Source: Lysobacterales bacterium (GTDB lineage: Bacteria > Pseudomonadota > Gammaproteobacteria > Xanthomonadales > SZUA-38). From it: 48,709 bases of DNA. The DNA is taken from positions 1 through 48,709 of the forward strand of contig JASJDM010000041.1 of assembly GCA_030065125.1 (NCBI GenBank), in the 5' to 3' direction. The stretch's first letter is position 1. Each line of letters starts with the position of its first letter. The translations under genes and the position numbers were made by a program. This document shows, in pieces, positions 26,193-34,994 of this stretch. Below the pieces are notes generated by a model. The model had not been told where the DNA came from. It worked only from the letters and a program-made list of their open reading frames with translations, and did no database searches.

Positions 26193-29060
26193 ATGTTCGT
26201 CACCAACGCCGCCGCCGGCCTGGCCAACGCCGTCAACCCCAAAACCCCGCTGATCGATCTCATTGAAAAGGTCAAGAAACTGGACGATATCACCAGCAAT
26301 GCAGAAGCTGCGCTACAGGTGCTGCTGGGCAAAGTGTCCTCCGATACCTGGGAAAAAGCCCTGGATCTGCTGGGGCTGGATGACGCTGAAATCAAAGCCC
26401 GAATCCAGAAGCTCCGGGGATACCTGGTGCAGGTCCAGGACGGACTGGATCCCATCCTGATGCGCCTTTCAGACCGCCCAGACCTGGTGGAGCTGCCCCT
26501 GGCCTTCGATGAAGCCCAGGCCTTGAATATCGGGTCTATCGCCCTGGCGCTGGAAGCCGAGGCCGACCTGGGTATTTTCGTCAGGAATCAAATGGCGACA
26601 GCCTCTGATGTCACCTGGGGCCCCGTCGCCGAGGGTGACGCACTTCAAATTTTCTCTGCCAGCGGTGGCCTGGGCCTGACCGGCTCCGCTGCCCCCGGCG
26701 CCGGCACGCTGAGTTTTTCCACGTCGGCCAGGACCACGGCTGAGGTGGCCTACCAGTACGCCGCCTCCACTACGGTGATTGAGTCGCTGATGGCGTCGGC
26801 CAGGCACTTCACCTTTCCCTGGGACTTTGCCGAGCTGGCCAAAAACCTGCAGCCCATTTCCGCGGAAGGACGCTGCCTGGGGCTTCGCAGGGCCCAGATC
26901 ACGGGTTCCGGCAACTTCCAGCTTGCTGGCGGCGCTACGATTGGCCGTGCGCTGACCTATTCCGGCTCGTCTCAAATACCCGCCCTGGACGCCCGGGCCC
27001 AACTCGGCGCCACCATCAGCTTTTCCCTGGCGCGAAGCGGCAACTTCAAAGTGGTCATGGAACGCGGCGCCAGCGGCAACCTTGCCCTCAGCGTGACCCG
27101 CACCGGTTCATCCACGCGATCCGGCGCCATCGATCTGGGCGCTGATATCGACGTGAAGGGCCTGGACGGGCCGGCCCGCAAGTACGCTGATCAGTTTCTG
27201 CGCGACCCGGCGGGTATCATCAAGGACCTGGAGGATTTCAAGACGCCGGGAGACCGGGTCACCGAGTTCCTCGGGGATATCGACGACGATCTCAAGCAGG
27301 ATCTCGCCGCCGTGCTGGTTGGCGAACGCCAGGCAGGCGCCGCCGCAGAAACCGCCGCAGACCGCCTGCGGAACCTCATTACTGAACAATTCAATGAACG
27401 GCTGGCGTTCTGGTCAGCCGTGGATGAATCCGCCATCGCCCGAAATGCCGTCAGCCGGATCTCGGATCGGCTGCAGCTCAACGCCACGTTGCAGCAGAAA
27501 CTGAGCGAACAGCTGCTGCCAAAACTCGAGGACGCCATCGGCAAGGTCAAACAAAAGGTCGACGACCGCATCGCGGAAAAAATTGCCGAGATCCGCCGGC
27601 AGGCCGGTGATGCGGCCCAGGAAAAACTGGCCGAGTTCCTGGATCCCCTGGACGACATTGGTGAGTCCGTTCAGGACCTGGTAGCCGACCTGGACGAGCT
27701 GGTGGAGCAAGTCCGTGCACCCGTGCTGAAGTGGCTGCGACGCTATGAAGATATCCGCCTTAAGATCTACCGGGGCCTGGAAAAGGTCGCCAGGTTTCGC
27801 ATCAGCCTGGCTTTCTCCGCATCCATCAGCACCCGGGCCGGAACCGAGTCAGTCCTTTCCTTTGAGCTGGCCCGGGACAGCGAGCAGGCCCTGATAGCCT
27901 GCCGCGCTCTGCTGCTGGGCCGCTTCGAAGCCGGCTGGTCCGCGTTTGAGCAGGCCAGGGAAGCCGGCGACATCGTCAATATCGATGGCCTGTTCAAATC
28001 CTGGCTCAATCGCACCCGCTCCTTTGGGCTGTCCCTGCGTATCGCCGATTTCTCAACCAGCATGACCCGAACCGCCTCGGAAGACATCAATGTCGCCGTC
28101 ACGCCCACCGGCGAAGTGGTGGTGGCCGGCGTGCAGCTCAGCCAGGAAGCCATCTCCGAGATGCTGTACGCGCGGCGCAGCGTCAGCATGTTTGGCGCCT
28201 ACGACATCGCCATCGCCGCCAGGGACCGCGACGCCTTTCCGTCTCCGTTGGGCTTCGGCCTGGCCTACTCTGACGAGCGCATGCGCGCACGGGAGCTGCG
28301 CCAGTTGCTGCAGTCATTGGAACGCCCCATCCGCGGTCGCAGGCTGATCCGCGAAGGCGCCACTGCCGATGCCCTGGCTGCCTATGAAGAACTCACCGGC
28401 GACGACAAGGCCGCCAACGCCCGGCTGGACCTGTCCCTGCCCATCTGTATCGACGACCTGGCCAGGCTCATCCACGTGGATGACGTAACCATCGAGACCA
28501 CCGCCATCCAGTTTGCCATCGAGGCCCTGCTGAAAGACTCGCGCCTGCAGACCGCAAAGAACGCCGCCGCCAGTTACCAGGGCGGGATGCCCCTGGTGGA
28601 ATTCTCACTGGCCTTGAGAGACCTGGAAATTCGCGAGGTCATGATCGAACTGGGGGCCCCCATCGGCACCGGCAGCAGCCGCTTCCAGGGCATCCTGCGA
28701 CAGCTCCAGAAAATCGCCATTGACGCCGCCCGGCTGGTCGTAGCCGTGCAGCAGATCCGCGTAATCGCCACATTGCAGGCAGAGATCGCCGCCGACCCAA
28801 CCGGATCGGATCAGGGCTCTCCAATAGAAATCCGCGACGTGCTGCGAAACCAGCTGGACTCGGCAGCCAAACGCATCAATGACAACCTGGCGAGCTGGAT
28901 TGCGCCACGAGATCCCGTCAGCGGCATCTTCACGGAAGAGCTGCCCGGCCGGACTGTTGCATTGCTCCAGTTGCTCTCCGTTCTCGCGACTGACGAACAG
29001 AACCTCATGCCGGTGGTACAGGTTGCGGACGCAGGGGGCGCCGAATTTGCGGTCGTCTAG
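26193..29060 (+). CDS. large protein of unknown function, first plus-strand gene of the candidate locus
   Basis: The 955-residue protein has no signal peptide and no family I recognise. Residues about 10-110 are helical; about 130-330 are beta-rich, with small-residue strands such as GATISFSLARSGNFKVVME; about 360-550 form long charged helices with coiled-coil character (EKIAEIRRQAGDAAQEKLAE); about 550-700 return to beta (ISLAFSASISTRAGTESVLS), a second copy of the strand type seen earlier; the rest is mixed. Such alternation of beta platform and long helices is reminiscent of pore-forming or scaffold proteins but no motif proves it. ATG 26193 has GAGG 8 bp upstream; a GTG at 26130 would add 21 residues. 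Confidence 0.8.
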   Translation: MFVTNAAAGLANAVNPKTPLIDLIEKVKKLDDITSNAEAALQVLLGKVSSDTWEKALDLLGLDDAEIKARIQKLRGYLVQVQDGLDPILMRLSDRPDLVELPLAFDEAQALNIGSIALALEAEADLGIFVRNQMATASDVTWGPVAEGDALQIFSASGGLGLTGSAAPGAGTLSFSTSARTTAEVAYQYAASTTVIESLMASARHFTFPWDFAELAKNLQPISAEGRCLGLRRAQITGSGNFQLAGGATIGRALTYSGSSQIPALDARAQLGATISFSLARSGNFKVVMERGASGNLALSVTRTGSSTRSGAIDLGADIDVKGLDGPARKYADQFLRDPAGIIKDLEDFKTPGDRVTEFLGDIDDDLKQDLAAVLVGERQAGAAAETAADRLRNLITEQFNERLAFWSAVDESAIARNAVSRISDRLQLNATLQQKLSEQLLPKLEDAIGKVKQKVDDRIAEKIAEIRRQAGDAAQEKLAEFLDPLDDIGESVQDLVADLDELVEQVRAPVLKWLRRYEDIRLKIYRGLEKVARFRISLAFSASISTRAGTESVLSFELARDSEQALIACRALLLGRFEAGWSAFEQAREAGDIVNIDGLFKSWLNRTRSFGLSLRIADFSTSMTRTASEDINVAVTPTGEVVVAGVQLSQEAISEMLYARRSVSMFGAYDIAIAARDRDAFPSPLGFGLAYSDERMRARELRQLLQSLERPIRGRRLIREGATADALAAYEELTGDDKAANARLDLSLPICIDDLARLIHVDDVTIETTAIQFAIEALLKDSRLQTAKNAAASYQGGMPLVEFSLALRDLEIREVMIELGAPIGTGSSRFQGILRQLQKIAIDAARLVVAVQQIRVIATLQAEIAADPTGSDQGSPIEIRDVLRNQLDSAAKRINDNLASWIAPRDPVSGIFTEELPGRTVALLQLLSVLATDEQNLMPVVQVADAGGAEFAVV

Positions 29061-29476
29061 GCATGAGTCAAACGACATCGACACTCAGGCCCGACTGATT
29101 TCGGGAAATATTCTTGAAGCATCAGGCCTTCTCTGCTAGGTTGAATTGACCGGGGGATGCGCAGACAAAGTCTGTTCGATTGGAGGACCACTCTGCATCG
29201 AAAAGGCATCCGCGCACCGTATCTTTTACCACCTGACCGGAAACTCGGGGGAGTGTTTCTGTCAGCCGTTTGCGACAGTTAGACGACTCAGACTCTGGTC
29301 TCCATTGATTGGGGACCCCCAGTGCCGAAGTCCGCCCGAAAACCAGCGAGTTCTCCCGGCCCCGACCGCCTGGCTGGTGTCTTCTGCCGTTCGCGTCACC
29401 TGCGCCGGCGGCGGCCTGGCAACCCCCAGCCACACCGGATCAGCTTCTGAAATGCCCTAAAGCGGGAGGAAACGCC
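29061..29476. other. 416-bp intergenic region before the MBL gene
   Basis: No gene is supported here. A possible plus-strand promoter is TTGAAG (29114-29119), 17 bp, TAGGTT (29137-29142), about 335 bp before the MBL start. The region separates the large unknown gene from the protease run, which may therefore be a separate transcript. Confidence 0.4.
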
Positions 29477-30991
29477 ATGCCTTTTCTCAATGACAACAAT
29501 GGTGAGTACGCCGTTGATCTGCGATCAGCTCCGGGGGGCGGCACGCGTCGCTGTCAGCTGATCTGGGGGGATTTTCTGCAGGACACCGGCAATCGGAGTG
29601 GCGATTACGCGGAAGTGCGCGCACGCGCCCGGATGGGATGGATTCCAACCGAGTGTATTTCCAACGACGGGCTGCTCGAGTTTTACATCATTGATGTCGG
29701 CCAGGGAGACGGCGTCCTTGTGAGAACGCCGGACGACCATTGGCACCTGATTGATGCCGGAGTCACCAACAGCCGGCAAATGACTGGAAAAGGCGCTGCA
29801 AATTTCATTCGATGGAAATTTCAAAAAGATCTGCAGTCACCGGCGCGATTGAGAAACGTCATCATGTCTCACCCGGACTTCGATCACTACGGCGGCATGA
29901 TCAACCTGTTGTCCGGTGATCTTGAGGACGGCCGCGCGGCGTTCGACGTTGCCGTCGATAACTTCTACCACGGTGGCATGGGCCGGTTTGATGCAACCGC
30001 GCCCCTGGGGACCTTTGTATCCGGTCAGGTTGATCCGTTTCCCATTGGGGGTTTCGGCATTCGTCGCCGAGACAGCTACATCACTGAGCTGCTGGACGAC
30101 CACGCCAGTTTTTCGGGGCCGGCCCATCCATTCAGCACCAGTTTTTCGGATCTTGCCGACCTTGTTGTCCACCAGACCGGCAATGCGCAAAGGCTTGCCA
30201 TTCTGGGAGATCAGTTGGGCTGGCTGCCGGGCTACGCCGATGCCGACAACGTTCGTGGCCCACAAAACACGCAGCTTTCAGTCCGCCTCCTGGGTCCGAT
30301 ATTGGAGGAAGCAACCGATGAAAACGGCAACCGGCACATCGGTATGCGTCGTCTTAGGAGTGATTCCAAAACGCGTAACGGCCATTCCGTCATATTGCGC
30401 TTCGATTACGGAAATGCGCGGATATTGATGACCGGCGACCTGAATGAGGAGTCGCAGAGGCTGTTGATGAGTTACCTCCCGCCGGCAGAATTCGAGGCAG
30501 ACGTAGTGAAGGGATGCCACCATGGTTCCGAGGACGTGCACCTTGGATTCCTGGAAGCCATGGCTGGTCGATCAACGGTCATATCCTCTGGTGACAATGA
30601 AGACTATGCCCACCCTCGTCCGTCAATTATCGGTGCTTCCTCCTACTACGGGCGTCCGTCCCTGTCAGCCGACGGAGACTTCCTGCCACCATTGCTCTAC
30701 TCCACGGAACTCGCACGGTCGGTCAAGCTGACCCGAGTCGAACGGGTGCGCGTGGACCACGACGAGGACCCGGATACCCGGATGCGCTCATACCCTCGGG
30801 ACAGGGCTCAGGTTCAACCCCGAAACGCCAGATACCGGGACTTCAGCAATACGCCGGTGGCCACGGACCTGGTTTACGGACTGGTCAACGTACGCACCGA
30901 CGGCCAGCACATCATGTGCGCCACGCTGGAGGAAAGAGGCAACGAGTTCGACATCAAGGTATTCCAGGCCGGTGTCGCACCTCAGCAGTAG
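29477..30991 (+). CDS. ComEC-like metallo-beta-lactamase-fold hydrolase with N-terminal SH3-like region
   Basis: The 504-residue protein has a beta-rich N-terminal region (about 1-65, resembling a bacterial SH3 domain) followed by an MBL fold. The fold opens FYIIDVGQGDGVLVRT, typical of ComEC/Rec2-related MBLs. The metal motif is SHPDFDHYGG (H132, D134, D136, H137), with Asp in place of the second His, as usual in ComEC-like proteins; GCHHGSED and DNEDYAHPRP are the later metal/substrate loops. There is no membrane part, unlike ComEC. Related enzymes act on nucleic acids or phosphoesters. GGGAGGA precedes the ATG by 6 bp. The S8 protease gene follows after 57 bp. Confidence 0.88.
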   Translation: MPFLNDNNGEYAVDLRSAPGGGTRRCQLIWGDFLQDTGNRSGDYAEVRARARMGWIPTECISNDGLLEFYIIDVGQGDGVLVRTPDDHWHLIDAGVTNSRQMTGKGAANFIRWKFQKDLQSPARLRNVIMSHPDFDHYGGMINLLSGDLEDGRAAFDVAVDNFYHGGMGRFDATAPLGTFVSGQVDPFPIGGFGIRRRDSYITELLDDHASFSGPAHPFSTSFSDLADLVVHQTGNAQRLAILGDQLGWLPGYADADNVRGPQNTQLSVRLLGPILEEATDENGNRHIGMRRLRSDSKTRNGHSVILRFDYGNARILMTGDLNEESQRLLMSYLPPAEFEADVVKGCHHGSEDVHLGFLEAMAGRSTVISSGDNEDYAHPRPSIIGASSYYGRPSLSADGDFLPPLLYSTELARSVKLTRVERVRVDHDEDPDTRMRSYPRDRAQVQPRNARYRDFSNTPVATDLVYGLVNVRTDGQHIMCATLEERGNEFDIKVFQAGVAPQQ

Positions 30992-31048
30992 AGTGCACGC
31001 AGTGTATCGTCATTGAACATTCCAGAATGCCCCTAGCGGAGATCTTTT

Positions 31049-32704
31049 ATGAAAGTCGTGACTTCAACCCCATCCCGACCCGCCAACCCGAAACGCTGTG
31101 ATGGCTTGATCGTTCAACTGCGCCGCAGCCAAACCAGGAAACAGGCGCTGGCAACAGCACGAAAGGTTGTATCCAGGCTTTCCGGAAAGTGGCAGGTGAA
31201 CCTGATCAATCACGCTGACCGTCTCTATGAAGCACTGCGCACGAAACCCAAAACACAACCCACAGTCCGCCAGGCATTCGACATGGTTCGTGACCTGATG
31301 GAAGACCCAGAGGTGGAAATGGCCGAGATTGGCGCGATTGTTCCCGGCGCAGATCCTGATCTCAGGCAGGTCCTGACCGAAGCGGAAATGAAGCTTTTGC
31401 CAAAAGGTGGAGGCGGCGGCGGCGACCTGCCCTGCTCAAGCGATCCCGAGTGGGCTCTACACGCCACCCGCATTCCCGAAGCGTGGGATCTCCCCCCCAA
31501 CGGTGGAGCGAAATTCGGTAAAGACATTGTTGTTGCCCATCCCGACACGGGATACACGCTTCATCCCGAATTCATTCACGGCAACCGGGTCCTGACAGCG
31601 AAGGGATTCGACTTTGAAAGCGACGACACCGACCCGGCTGATCCGCTCAAGGGCCAGGCGCCGAGCCACGGCACCAGCACGGGAAGCGTCATCATGAGTA
31701 CTACGGGCAAACAGATACCGGCAAACCATGCTTTCGTCAGTGGCGTTGCTCCCCGGGCAAAGCTGATACCGATTCGGGTCAGCACCGGCGTCGTACATCT
31801 TTCTTTCCGGAAAGTGACCAAGGCCATCTACCATGCCATTGACACCAACGCACACGTCATTTCCATGAGTCTCGGCGGCCCGTTTTTTTCCCGGGCGCTG
31901 CAGGTGGCCGTGGACAGCGCCATAGAAAAAGGCATCGTGGTGATTGCCGCAGCAGGCAACAAATGGCCGTTTGTTGTCTACCCGGCCAAACTTGACGAAG
32001 TCATTGCCGTGGCTGCTTCAAACTGCAACCGGAAACCCTGGAGCGGATCTGCCAGGGGATCCAAAGTAGACTTCACAGCGCCAGGCGAGTCCGTCTGGCG
32101 CGCCAAGACCAAAAAGTCCAATTCAGGCCAGTTCATTGTTGCCCGCAGCGATGGGACATCATACGCCACCGCCATGACCGCCGGTGCCTGTGCGCTCTGG
32201 CTGGCATTTCATGGTCGCAACAACCTGATTACCAAGTACGGCAAGGCGAACCTGTCGGCGGCGTTCAGACACTGCGTTTCCACTACTGTCGATACGCCCC
32301 CCGGCTGGAAAAAGAGTAAGTACGGCGCGGGCATCATCGATGTGAAGGCACTGCTGAGTCTGCCGCTGCCCGCCGAGTCGACCGTGAGCGGTGCTGCACC
32401 CAGCCCAAAGAGTGTATCGGATCTGGATGAGGTGCTGGATTACCTCGCCGGTGCCAAGAAGGGCAACGCGAGAGCTATTCTGGCAAAGATGTTCAACTGC
32501 AAGCCCGCTGATCTCAGGCGGGAACTCAAGGGTTACCGGGAAGAACTCTGTTACCAGCTCGCGACCAACCCTGAATTGAGATCAACCATCATCGCAAAAT
32601 CCATGGCCAAAAAGGCTACCGGGATTTCCTCCAAGACGTTGGCCAAGCCCACCTTGCTTGGAGGACGCGTTTCTCGAGGCCTGCAAAAACGGCTGGAGAT
32701 GTGA
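31049..32704 (+). CDS. subtilisin-like (S8) serine protease, cytosolic
   Basis: The 551-residue protein is a subtilase. The triad is D166 (AHPDTGYTLHPEF), H207 (SHGTSTGSVI) and S371 (DGTSYATAMTAG), and N304 in AAAGN is the oxyanion residue. The first 120 residues look like an inhibitor-type propeptide or docking region, ending in a six-glycine linker. About 120 residues after the catalytic domain are helical and basic, perhaps a partner-binding region. No signal peptide is present, so it works inside the cell. A GGAGATC site precedes the ATG. Its stop is 2 bp before the start of the caspase-like gene, so the two proteases are made together. Confidence 0.92.
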   Translation: MKVVTSTPSRPANPKRCDGLIVQLRRSQTRKQALATARKVVSRLSGKWQVNLINHADRLYEALRTKPKTQPTVRQAFDMVRDLMEDPEVEMAEIGAIVPGADPDLRQVLTEAEMKLLPKGGGGGGDLPCSSDPEWALHATRIPEAWDLPPNGGAKFGKDIVVAHPDTGYTLHPEFIHGNRVLTAKGFDFESDDTDPADPLKGQAPSHGTSTGSVIMSTTGKQIPANHAFVSGVAPRAKLIPIRVSTGVVHLSFRKVTKAIYHAIDTNAHVISMSLGGPFFSRALQVAVDSAIEKGIVVIAAAGNKWPFVVYPAKLDEVIAVAASNCNRKPWSGSARGSKVDFTAPGESVWRAKTKKSNSGQFIVARSDGTSYATAMTAGACALWLAFHGRNNLITKYGKANLSAAFRHCVSTTVDTPPGWKKSKYGAGIIDVKALLSLPLPAESTVSGAAPSPKSVSDLDEVLDYLAGAKKGNARAILAKMFNCKPADLRRELKGYREELCYQLATNPELRSTIIAKSMAKKATGISSKTLAKPTLLGGRVSRGLQKRLEM

Positions 32705-32706
32705 CT

Positions 32707-34302
32707 ATGCCCACTAAATTGATTGTCACAAACAAAAAGGCGCTCAGGTCAAAATATGGGACCCGTGGCTGGCGCAAAATCGAGCAGGCGCTGGACAACA
32801 TGGTCGCCTCCGAGAAGCAGCGTGGTGTCCTGACGCGCTGGGTCGCCATGGATCTCAAGTCTGGCGTCAGGGATTTTGATGCACCCGCCATTGACGATCC
32901 GGCTGATCCGCAGCAGACGAAAACCACCATCGACGCATTATGGCAAAAGGCAAAGCCAGATTATTTGATGATACTGGGCGCACCGGACGTCGTTTGTCAC
33001 CAGTCACTGTTTAACCCCATGACTGGCAAGGATGAAGATGAGGATGTTCCCAGCGACTTGCCCTACGCCTGTGGCGTCCCGTTCTCAGAAGAAACCGCTA
33101 ATTTTACCGGCCCTACGCGAGTCGTAGGACGCTTGCCTGATCTGAATGGAGCCACTGATCCGGAGGCACTGCTCAAGTCCCTGGCTACCGCGGCGGATTG
33201 GCAATCTCGGAACTCAGCCAGTTACAGGAGCTACTTTGCCTTGACGGCATTGGCATGGAAAAAATCGACGCAGATGACGGCAAAGAAGGCTTTCGGTTCT
33301 TCGAAAGTGCAGTATGTTTCACCCACCGCCGGTCAGCCTTGGTCCAAGAAGGAACTTAGCCCGCGTCTCCAACTGATCAACTGCCACGGCGCCGATTCGG
33401 ACACCTGGTTTTACGGTGATGACACCAACAGTGCTGATTTCCCCACCATTCGCTCCAGCGACTATTTGAATCGAATTCGGGAAGGAACCGTACTCGCGGC
33501 CGAATGCTGCTACGGCGCGCAACTTTTTGATCCCAGCTTCATGTCGCTGTTCGACCCAGCCGCTGCAGTGGAGCCACCCATCTGCAATCAGGTTTTGGCG
33601 CAAGGTGCCTACGGCATGTTGGGAAGCACCAATATCGCTTACGGTCCAGCTGATGCCAATGACAAGGCCGATCTCCTGTGTCTCTACTTTTTGCGGAATG
33701 TGCGCCGCGGCGCGTCCCTGGGACGGGCGCTGCTGGAAGCACGACAGGAATATGTCAGCAATACCGCGCCGTCGGATCCGTTTGATCTCAAGACCTTGGC
33801 TCAATTCAATCTGCTGGGAGATCCCGCGGTTCACCCAGTCAAGATGTCGTCCAGTACCCAAAAAAGCATGGCCAAAAGCCGCCGGGCCGTGGCGGGCCGA
33901 AGAAAAGCCATGCGAACACGGGGCCGTCAACTGCGCGTGTCGCTGGCCAAAGTCGTGTCCAAAGCCGACAAAAAACTGGACCAGAAAATCGTGTCCAGCA
34001 TTTACGACAAAATCAGAAAGCTCCTGGTGGAACAGAACCTGATTGCCGGCACAACGGCCAAGTCATTCACGGTGAAGAGCGCCGCCACGCCGTTGCTGGC
34101 CAAATCCAAGACCGCGATGGCGAAAGCGCAGGGAGGAGAACGGTTTCACATTTTTGAGGCGTCCAAGGCGTCAGCCACCGGCGTTTCGGCCGCAACGCTT
34201 TCCAAAAATAAGAAGAATAAGAAACGTGGACCGGACGCCGTAGTTGTCGCCAAGGAGCGTTCAGGCAAAATTGAATCTATTCAGACCCTGTTTCGCCGCT
34301 AG
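32707..34302 (+). CDS. caspase-fold cysteine protease, C25/gingipain-like
   Basis: The 531-residue protein has the caspase/gingipain (clan CD) core. The histidine is H227 in LQLINCHGADSDTW and the cysteine is C268 (or C267) in VLAAECCYGAQL, each at the end of a hydrophobic strand as in C25 peptidases and CHAT proteases. An N-terminal strand-helix region precedes it (DYLMILGAPDVV is a core strand). The last 140 residues are very lysine/arginine-rich and helical. There is no signal peptide. ATG 32707 has GGAG 8 bp upstream; GTG at 32701 would overlap the S8 stop. C25 assignment is by fold motif, so CHAT-like is an alternative. Confidence 0.75.
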   Translation: MPTKLIVTNKKALRSKYGTRGWRKIEQALDNMVASEKQRGVLTRWVAMDLKSGVRDFDAPAIDDPADPQQTKTTIDALWQKAKPDYLMILGAPDVVCHQSLFNPMTGKDEDEDVPSDLPYACGVPFSEETANFTGPTRVVGRLPDLNGATDPEALLKSLATAADWQSRNSASYRSYFALTALAWKKSTQMTAKKAFGSSKVQYVSPTAGQPWSKKELSPRLQLINCHGADSDTWFYGDDTNSADFPTIRSSDYLNRIREGTVLAAECCYGAQLFDPSFMSLFDPAAAVEPPICNQVLAQGAYGMLGSTNIAYGPADANDKADLLCLYFLRNVRRGASLGRALLEARQEYVSNTAPSDPFDLKTLAQFNLLGDPAVHPVKMSSSTQKSMAKSRRAVAGRRKAMRTRGRQLRVSLAKVVSKADKKLDQKIVSSIYDKIRKLLVEQNLIAGTTAKSFTVKSAATPLLAKSKTAMAKAQGGERFHIFEASKASATGVSAATLSKNKKNKKRGPDAVVVAKERSGKIESIQTLFRR

Positions 34303-34314
34303 CAGAAGAATTGA

Positions 34315-34683
34315 ATGGAAAAGGAGAAGAGTCCAGCGTCACCAAAGCCAAAGGCGACCGCAAAGAAAGCGGAAAAAGCCAAGGGCCGAAGACGCGGTGC
34401 CAGAAAGTCCAAGCCAGTGCTGGGGGAATACTCCGGCATGGTAGTCAGCAAACTTGTGTCCAAGGGCTCAAAAAGCGAGAGGCAGGCCTTGCAGCTGGAC
34501 ACCGACCGCGGTCTCCTGACGCTGCGCCGTCCCGGGCGGTCAGCATTTGACGACCAGGGTCTGGCCGACCTGGTTGGAAAAGAGATCAAGTGCGTCGGGC
34601 TGCGGAAAGGCAGATACCTCTATGTCAAGGATTGGGCCTTCCAGGCGCCAGACGATGATGGGGACAGCACGGCTGAAGAGTAA
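34315..34683 (+). CDS. small basic protein, unknown, last gene of the protease run
   Basis: The 122-residue protein has a lysine/alanine/arginine-rich N-terminal tail (about residues 8-34, e.g. PKATAKKAEKAKGRRRGARK) like a nucleic-acid-binding tail. A compact beta-rich domain follows (GEYSGMVVSKLVSKGSKSER ... GKEIKCVGLRKGRYLYVKDW), perhaps OB- or SH3-like. The tail resembles the basic C-terminus of the adjacent caspase-like protein. It begins 12 bp after that gene stops. I do not recognise a family; a role as substrate, inhibitor or DNA/RNA-binding adaptor of the proteases is inference. Confidence 0.65.
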   Translation: MEKEKSPASPKPKATAKKAEKAKGRRRGARKSKPVLGEYSGMVVSKLVSKGSKSERQALQLDTDRGLLTLRRPGRSAFDDQGLADLVGKEIKCVGLRKGRYLYVKDWAFQAPDDDGDSTAEE

Positions 34684-34994
34684 CTCCACCAACGAGCGAC
34701 AGGAGTAATGAATTCCACCAATCAGCAAATCGGGGTCAAGCAAATCAGGATCAAGTCTTGCACCGCCACATTTCGCGATACTGCAATGAGTTCGATGTGT
34801 CGTGGCAGGACCCCAAAAAATACCTTTTCCGTGAATAACCCGTCGCCCGGCCACCCCAGCGACGGCGCGCTCGTGACCTCTGCCGTTGCCTTCGTGGTGA
34901 TGAAGCTGTCACCAGGCACAATATCGGCATATTCGTCCATCAATAGAACAAAACCAAAGACTCGGTGGCATGATTCGGGACCGGCTTGGGGCTA
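34684..34994. other. 311-bp gap with REP-like fragment
   Basis: The gap lies between the small basic gene and the EVE-KAP gene. A reading frame of 95 codons (34708-34995) crosses it and its TAA overlaps the ATG of EVE-KAP as TAATG, but its product has no coding look. The left part holds a REP-like fragment at 34727-34765. Confidence 0.45.
34727..34765. repeat. REP-like fragment (GGGGTCAAG ... ATCAAGTCTTGCA)
   Basis: CGGGGTCAAGCAAATCAGG followed by ATCAAGTCTTGCA resembles, on the minus strand, the TGCAAGACCTGACCCC wording common in gammaproteobacterial REP elements. It is degenerate relative to 2986-3012 and 13044-13083. Confidence 0.35.

Noticed and set aside
26193..29060. Gasdermin-like pore protein as identity of the 955-residue protein
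   Set aside because: Adjacent proteases made this tempting, but bacterial gasdermins are about 250-300 residues with a short inhibitory tail, and no such signature is seen.
34722..34943. 73-codon minus-strand frame before the EVE-KAP gene
   Set aside because: Its text looks more protein-like than the plus-strand frame, but it ends in REP-like sequence, has no ribosome-binding site and opposes the operon direction; likely element debris.
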